Origin: an uncultured Carnobacterium sp.
GTDB lineage: Bacteria; Bacillota; Bacilli; Lactobacillales; Aerococcaceae
NCBI GenBank assembly: GCA_937967765.1
Contig: CALCML010000027.1
Span: forward strand, 1-7,947
Direction of reading: 5' to 3'
DNA length: 7,947 bases
Part shown: in pieces, positions 6,383 to 7,947 of the stretch
How the letters are laid out: every line of letters starts with the position of its first letter
How positions within the stretch are numbered: position 1 is the stretch's first letter
Program-made: the position numbers and the translations under genes
The notes under the pieces: model-generated
What the model saw: only the letters and a program-made list of their open reading frames with translations
Databases searched by the model: none
What the model was told of the DNA's origin: nothing

Positions 6383-6434
6383 AAAAAAGGATTAGAAATA
6401 TTTATTTGGGAGGATAAATATTCTCTTTGGGAAT
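6351..6434 (-). ncRNA. Predicted small RNA with C-rich hairpin loops, downstream of rlmH
   Basis: On the minus strand, a transcript starting near 6434 would run about 80 nt to the terminator at 6351-6382. It would hold a short hairpin ATTC/GAAT with CCC at its loop (about 6423-6438), then a perfect 9-bp stem AATATTTAT/ATAAATATT (6414-6422 with 6397-6405) whose 8-nt loop reads CCTCCCAA, then the terminator. C-rich loops able to pair with Shine-Dalgarno sequences are a known hallmark of Gram-positive trans-acting small RNAs such as streptococcal csRNAs and staphylococcal Rsa RNAs; the function here is inferred from that. The alternative is that this is simply the 3' untranslated region of rlmH. 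Confidence 0.5.
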
Positions 6435-6440
6435 AACTAA

Positions 6441-6477
6441 AGTATAGAGGCACATTATGAAAATACTATGAAAATAC
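6441..6477 (-). promoter_or_regulatory. Candidate activator-dependent promoter with 11-bp tandem repeat
   Basis: On the minus strand a TATACT -10 box lies at 6441-6446. The place of the -35 box is filled by an exact 11-bp tandem repeat, TATGAAAATAC on the plus strand at 6456-6466 and 6467-6477, with a third inverted ATTTTCAT at 6479-6486. Direct repeats one helical turn apart over a missing -35 box are typical of sites for OmpR-type or LytTR-type response regulators. Confidence 0.4.
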
Positions 6478-6525
6478 AATTTTCATTTTGCACTTTCTTT
6501 TCACTTTTTCTATGAGAATCTTTAC

Positions 6526-7005
6526 TTATTTATGATACGCATGTCCGGCATTAATACGGAATGCACGGTAAATTTGCTCAGTTAGTACGAGTCTCATGAG
6601 TTGATGCGGCAAGGTAATACGGCCAAATGAGATCTTACGGTCGGCACGTTTTTTCACGGCCGGACTCAACCCAAGAGAGCCACCAATCACAAAGACCATC
6701 GAGCTCTTGCCGTGAAGCGCGAAGGTATCCATCTCTTTGGCGAGTTGTTCTGAACTCACTAAGTCACCTTCAATCGCCATCGCTACAACGACATCTCCAT
6801 CTTTGATTTTTGCAAGGATACGCTCGCCCTCTTTTTCGAGCACTTGTTCCATCTCTTTATCGCTTAAATTTTCAGGAGTCTTCTCGTCTGGCACTTCCAC
6901 CACCTGGAACTTGCAGTAGCTGCCTAAGCGTTTCGCGTATTCGTCGATTCCTTGTTTTAAATATTTTTCTTTCAGTTTTCCTACACTCACAATTGTGATA
7001 TTCAT
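6526..7005 (-). CDS. rlmH: 23S rRNA (pseudouridine-1915-N3)-methyltransferase RlmH
   Basis: RlmH uses S-adenosylmethionine to methylate pseudouridine 1915 in helix 69 of 23S rRNA, acting on assembled 70S ribosomes. The 159-residue length is the family's usual length. It has the SPOUT knot features: a first strand [15 protein letters not shown], the cofactor-binding loop [11 protein letters not shown] (104-114), [26 protein letters not shown] (125-150), and the conserved C-terminal YHK (157-159). ATG at 7005 follows GAGGGG. It lies downstream of htrA on the same strand, as in other Firmicutes where both follow the wal operon. Here the two are separated by a terminator and a 0.5-kb DnaA-box region, so rlmH must have its own promoter. 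I see only a weak candidate -10 (GATAAT, near 7025-7030). Confidence 0.97.
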   Translation of the reverse strand: MNITIVSVGKLKEKYLKQGIDEYAKRLGSYCKFQVVEVPDEKTPENLSDKEMEQVLEKEGERILAKIKDGDVVVAMAIEGDLVSSEQLAKEMDTFALHGKSSMVFVIGGSLGLSPAVKKRADRKISFGRITLPHQLMRLVLTEQIYRAFRINAGHAYHK

Positions 7006-7068
7006 TTGATCCCCTCATTTCACCAATTATCTTACCTTTTTTTGGAAAAAATTGCTTGTTTCACCCCT

Positions 7069-7470
7069 TTTTCCACAGTTATCCACAAAGTTATCCACAT
7101 GTACACATGTTCGCCCCTAAATTTTGGGCTTTTTTTATGAAAAACACTAGATATTGATTCAAAATTTTTATTTGTTATCTAATTGTTATATTTCTAAAAG
7201 GTGGAAATGTGCGAGTTATCCACAGTTATCCACACACTTTTTGTGTATACCAAAACGCTGTTATATCAAGGTTTTAATCAATTGGCCACCAAAGTTATCC
7301 ACAATAAATTTTTATCATGTGAATAACTTTTTTCAATAAAATCCGATAATCAAGCCATTTTTAGGCTGTCTATTTTCAACACTGATTTTCCACTTCACAG
7401 ACTTGACAAGGGGCTAAACTCACAGTTTTCCACAGACTTATCCACAAAAATGTGGATAAGTCTGTGGAAA
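7069..7470. other. DnaA-box cluster (oriC-like or DnaA-titrating region)
   Basis: Seven perfect DnaA boxes TTATCCACA occur in the 517-bp gap between rlmH and htrA. Six are on the plus strand at 7079-7087, 7091-7099, 7216-7224, 7226-7234, 7295-7303 and 7438-7446; one is on the minus strand at 7451-7459. One-mismatch versions lie at 7069-7077 and 7426-7434 (TTTTCCACA, plus) and 7318-7326 (minus). Boxes come in close pairs 10-12 bp apart. Between the first two pairs lies a very AT-rich stretch (about 7137-7200) that could unwind. This density is what an origin of replication shows. However, dnaA is not visible, and the flanking htrA gene is transcribed leftward through the side that a rightward fork would meet head-on. 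A secondary DnaA-binding or titration site near the origin is therefore also possible. Confidence 0.85.
7427..7470. repeat. Perfect 20-bp inverted repeat carrying two face-to-face DnaA boxes
   Basis: The arm at 7427-7446 (TTTCCACAGAC then TTATCCACA) is exactly complementary to the arm at 7451-7470, with only AAAA between them. Each arm contains one perfect DnaA box and one TTTCCACA near-box, so four sites are arranged symmetrically. It lies just beyond the htrA terminator. Confidence 0.95.
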
Positions 7471-7475
7471 TGCAC

Positions 7476-7507
7476 AAAAAAGTCGAATAGCACTTCGCTA
7501 TCCGACT
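7476..7507 (-). terminator. Intrinsic terminator of htrA
   Basis: On the minus strand AGTCGGATAGC (7507-7497) pairs with GCTATTCGACT (7491-7481) with one G-T wobble, around a 5-nt loop, and is followed by a T-tract (7480-7476). It starts 15 nt after the htrA stop codon, so htrA transcription should end before the DnaA-box cluster. Confidence 0.92.
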
Positions 7508-7522
7508 CCTTGTTTGTTATTG

Positions 7523-7947
7523 CTATAAACTTGGACTGCTTGTTTCTGTTAGAGAAATTGTTGTTGTTTGTTTTTGTCCATTTCTATAGTAAGTCACTTC
7601 AAACTTATCGCCAACTTTATGGCTGTACAGAACTTTACGTAAGTTTTGAATTCCTTCGATCTTTTGTCCATCCATTTCAACGATGACATCGTAGGGTTGT
7701 AACCCTGCTGCTTTGGCACTTCCTTTAGAATCCACTTCAGCAATCACGACCCCACTCTTCACATCGGTTGGTAAGTTCATTCGTTGAATAACACGTGTAT
7801 TCACGCTCGTTAAGTTCACCATTGAAATTCCAAGAGCTGGACGAGTAATTTTACCATTTTCTTCGAGTTGTTTAATAATCGAAACCACTTCATTACTTGG
7901 AATCGCAAATCCCATTCCTTCAACAGAAGATTTCGAAATCTTCATTG
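7523..7947 (-). CDS. htrA: HtrA/DegP-like serine protease, C-terminal part (5' end outside window)
   Basis: HtrA is a membrane-anchored, surface-exposed serine protease and chaperone that degrades misfolded exported proteins. Only the last 141 or so codons are present. The reading frame continues past the right edge, and the ATG at 7945 is internal, because the sequence starts within the conserved end of the protease domain (KISKSSVEGMGFAIPSNEV). The rest is a PDZ domain: RPALGISMVNL, SGVVIAEVDSKGSAKAAGLQPYDVIVEMDG and a final strand KFEVTYYRNGQKQTTTISL. The catalytic His-Asp-Ser triad lies outside the window. The gene ends with TAG directly before its terminator. In related bacteria htrA closes the wal two-component operon or lies beside parB and dnaA, which fits an origin-proximal locus. 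Confidence 0.95.
   Translation of the reverse strand, partial: MKISKSSVEGMGFAIPSNEVVSIIKQLEENGKITRPALGISMVNLTSVNTRVIQRMNLPTDVKSGVVIAEVDSKGSAKAAGLQPYDVIVEMDGQKIEGIQNLRKVLYSHKVGDKFEVTYYRNGQKQTTTISLTETSSPSL

Noticed and set aside
7113..7136. GCCC/GGGC hairpin followed by seven T residues on the plus strand.
   Set aside because: The stem is only 4 bp plus a weak AAAT/ATTT interior, and no plus-strand gene or promoter precedes it. It is more likely part of the DnaA-box region.

Overview
The window looks like a piece of the chromosome of a low-GC Gram-positive bacterium, most likely a member of the Lactobacillales. The reasons are strong purine-rich ribosome binding sites, sigma-A-type promoters, T-tailed hairpin terminators, the streptococcus-like dut-radA pair, an MsmX/MsmK-type sugar-transport ATPase, and the htrA-rlmH order that follows the wal two-component operon in many Firmicutes. 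Those genes, plus seven perfect DnaA boxes (TTATCCACA), suggest a position near the replication origin. Most core genes lie on the minus strand, which fits a fork moving leftward from an origin to the right of the window. The genus cannot be named from this sequence.

Layout from left to right. Positions 1-1312 (minus) hold radA, cut off at its C-terminus by the window edge. It follows dut (1325-1888, minus) in one operon. Divergent from them is msmX (2130-3233, plus), closed by a strong terminator. Next is an AT-rich accessory gene (3312-4601, plus) with coiled coils, a DUF4041-like middle and a C-terminal GIY-YIG/T5orf172-type nuclease domain. It is convergent with a small acidic protein gene of unknown function (4653-4991, minus), which lies just downstream of a tRNA-Ser(CGA) gene (5097-5184, minus) with its own good promoter. 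A second AT-rich accessory gene (5366-6151, plus) encodes a divergent PemK/MazF-like toxin with no protein antitoxin beside it.

The gene-free stretch 6152-6525 appears to hold two undescribed small RNAs that converge. On the plus strand, a promoter identical to consensus (TTGACA, 17 bp, TATAAT) overlaps the last codons of the toxin gene. It should make an RNA of about 97 nt with two related hairpins and a terminator. On the minus strand, a TATACT box preceded by a perfect 11-bp tandem repeat should make an RNA of about 80 nt with C-rich hairpin loops and a strong terminator. Beyond it are rlmH (6526-7005, minus), the DnaA-box cluster (7069-7470) with a perfect 20-bp inverted repeat, and the 3' part of htrA (from 7523, minus) running off the right edge.

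The core genes serve DNA repair (radA), nucleotide hygiene (dut), sugar uptake (msmX), ribosome maturation (rlmH) and protein quality control (htrA). The 3286-6380 segment looks like an accessory insertion hotspot around the tRNA gene. The most interesting candidate for a new system is the orphan PemK-like toxin together with the small RNA encoded immediately after it.
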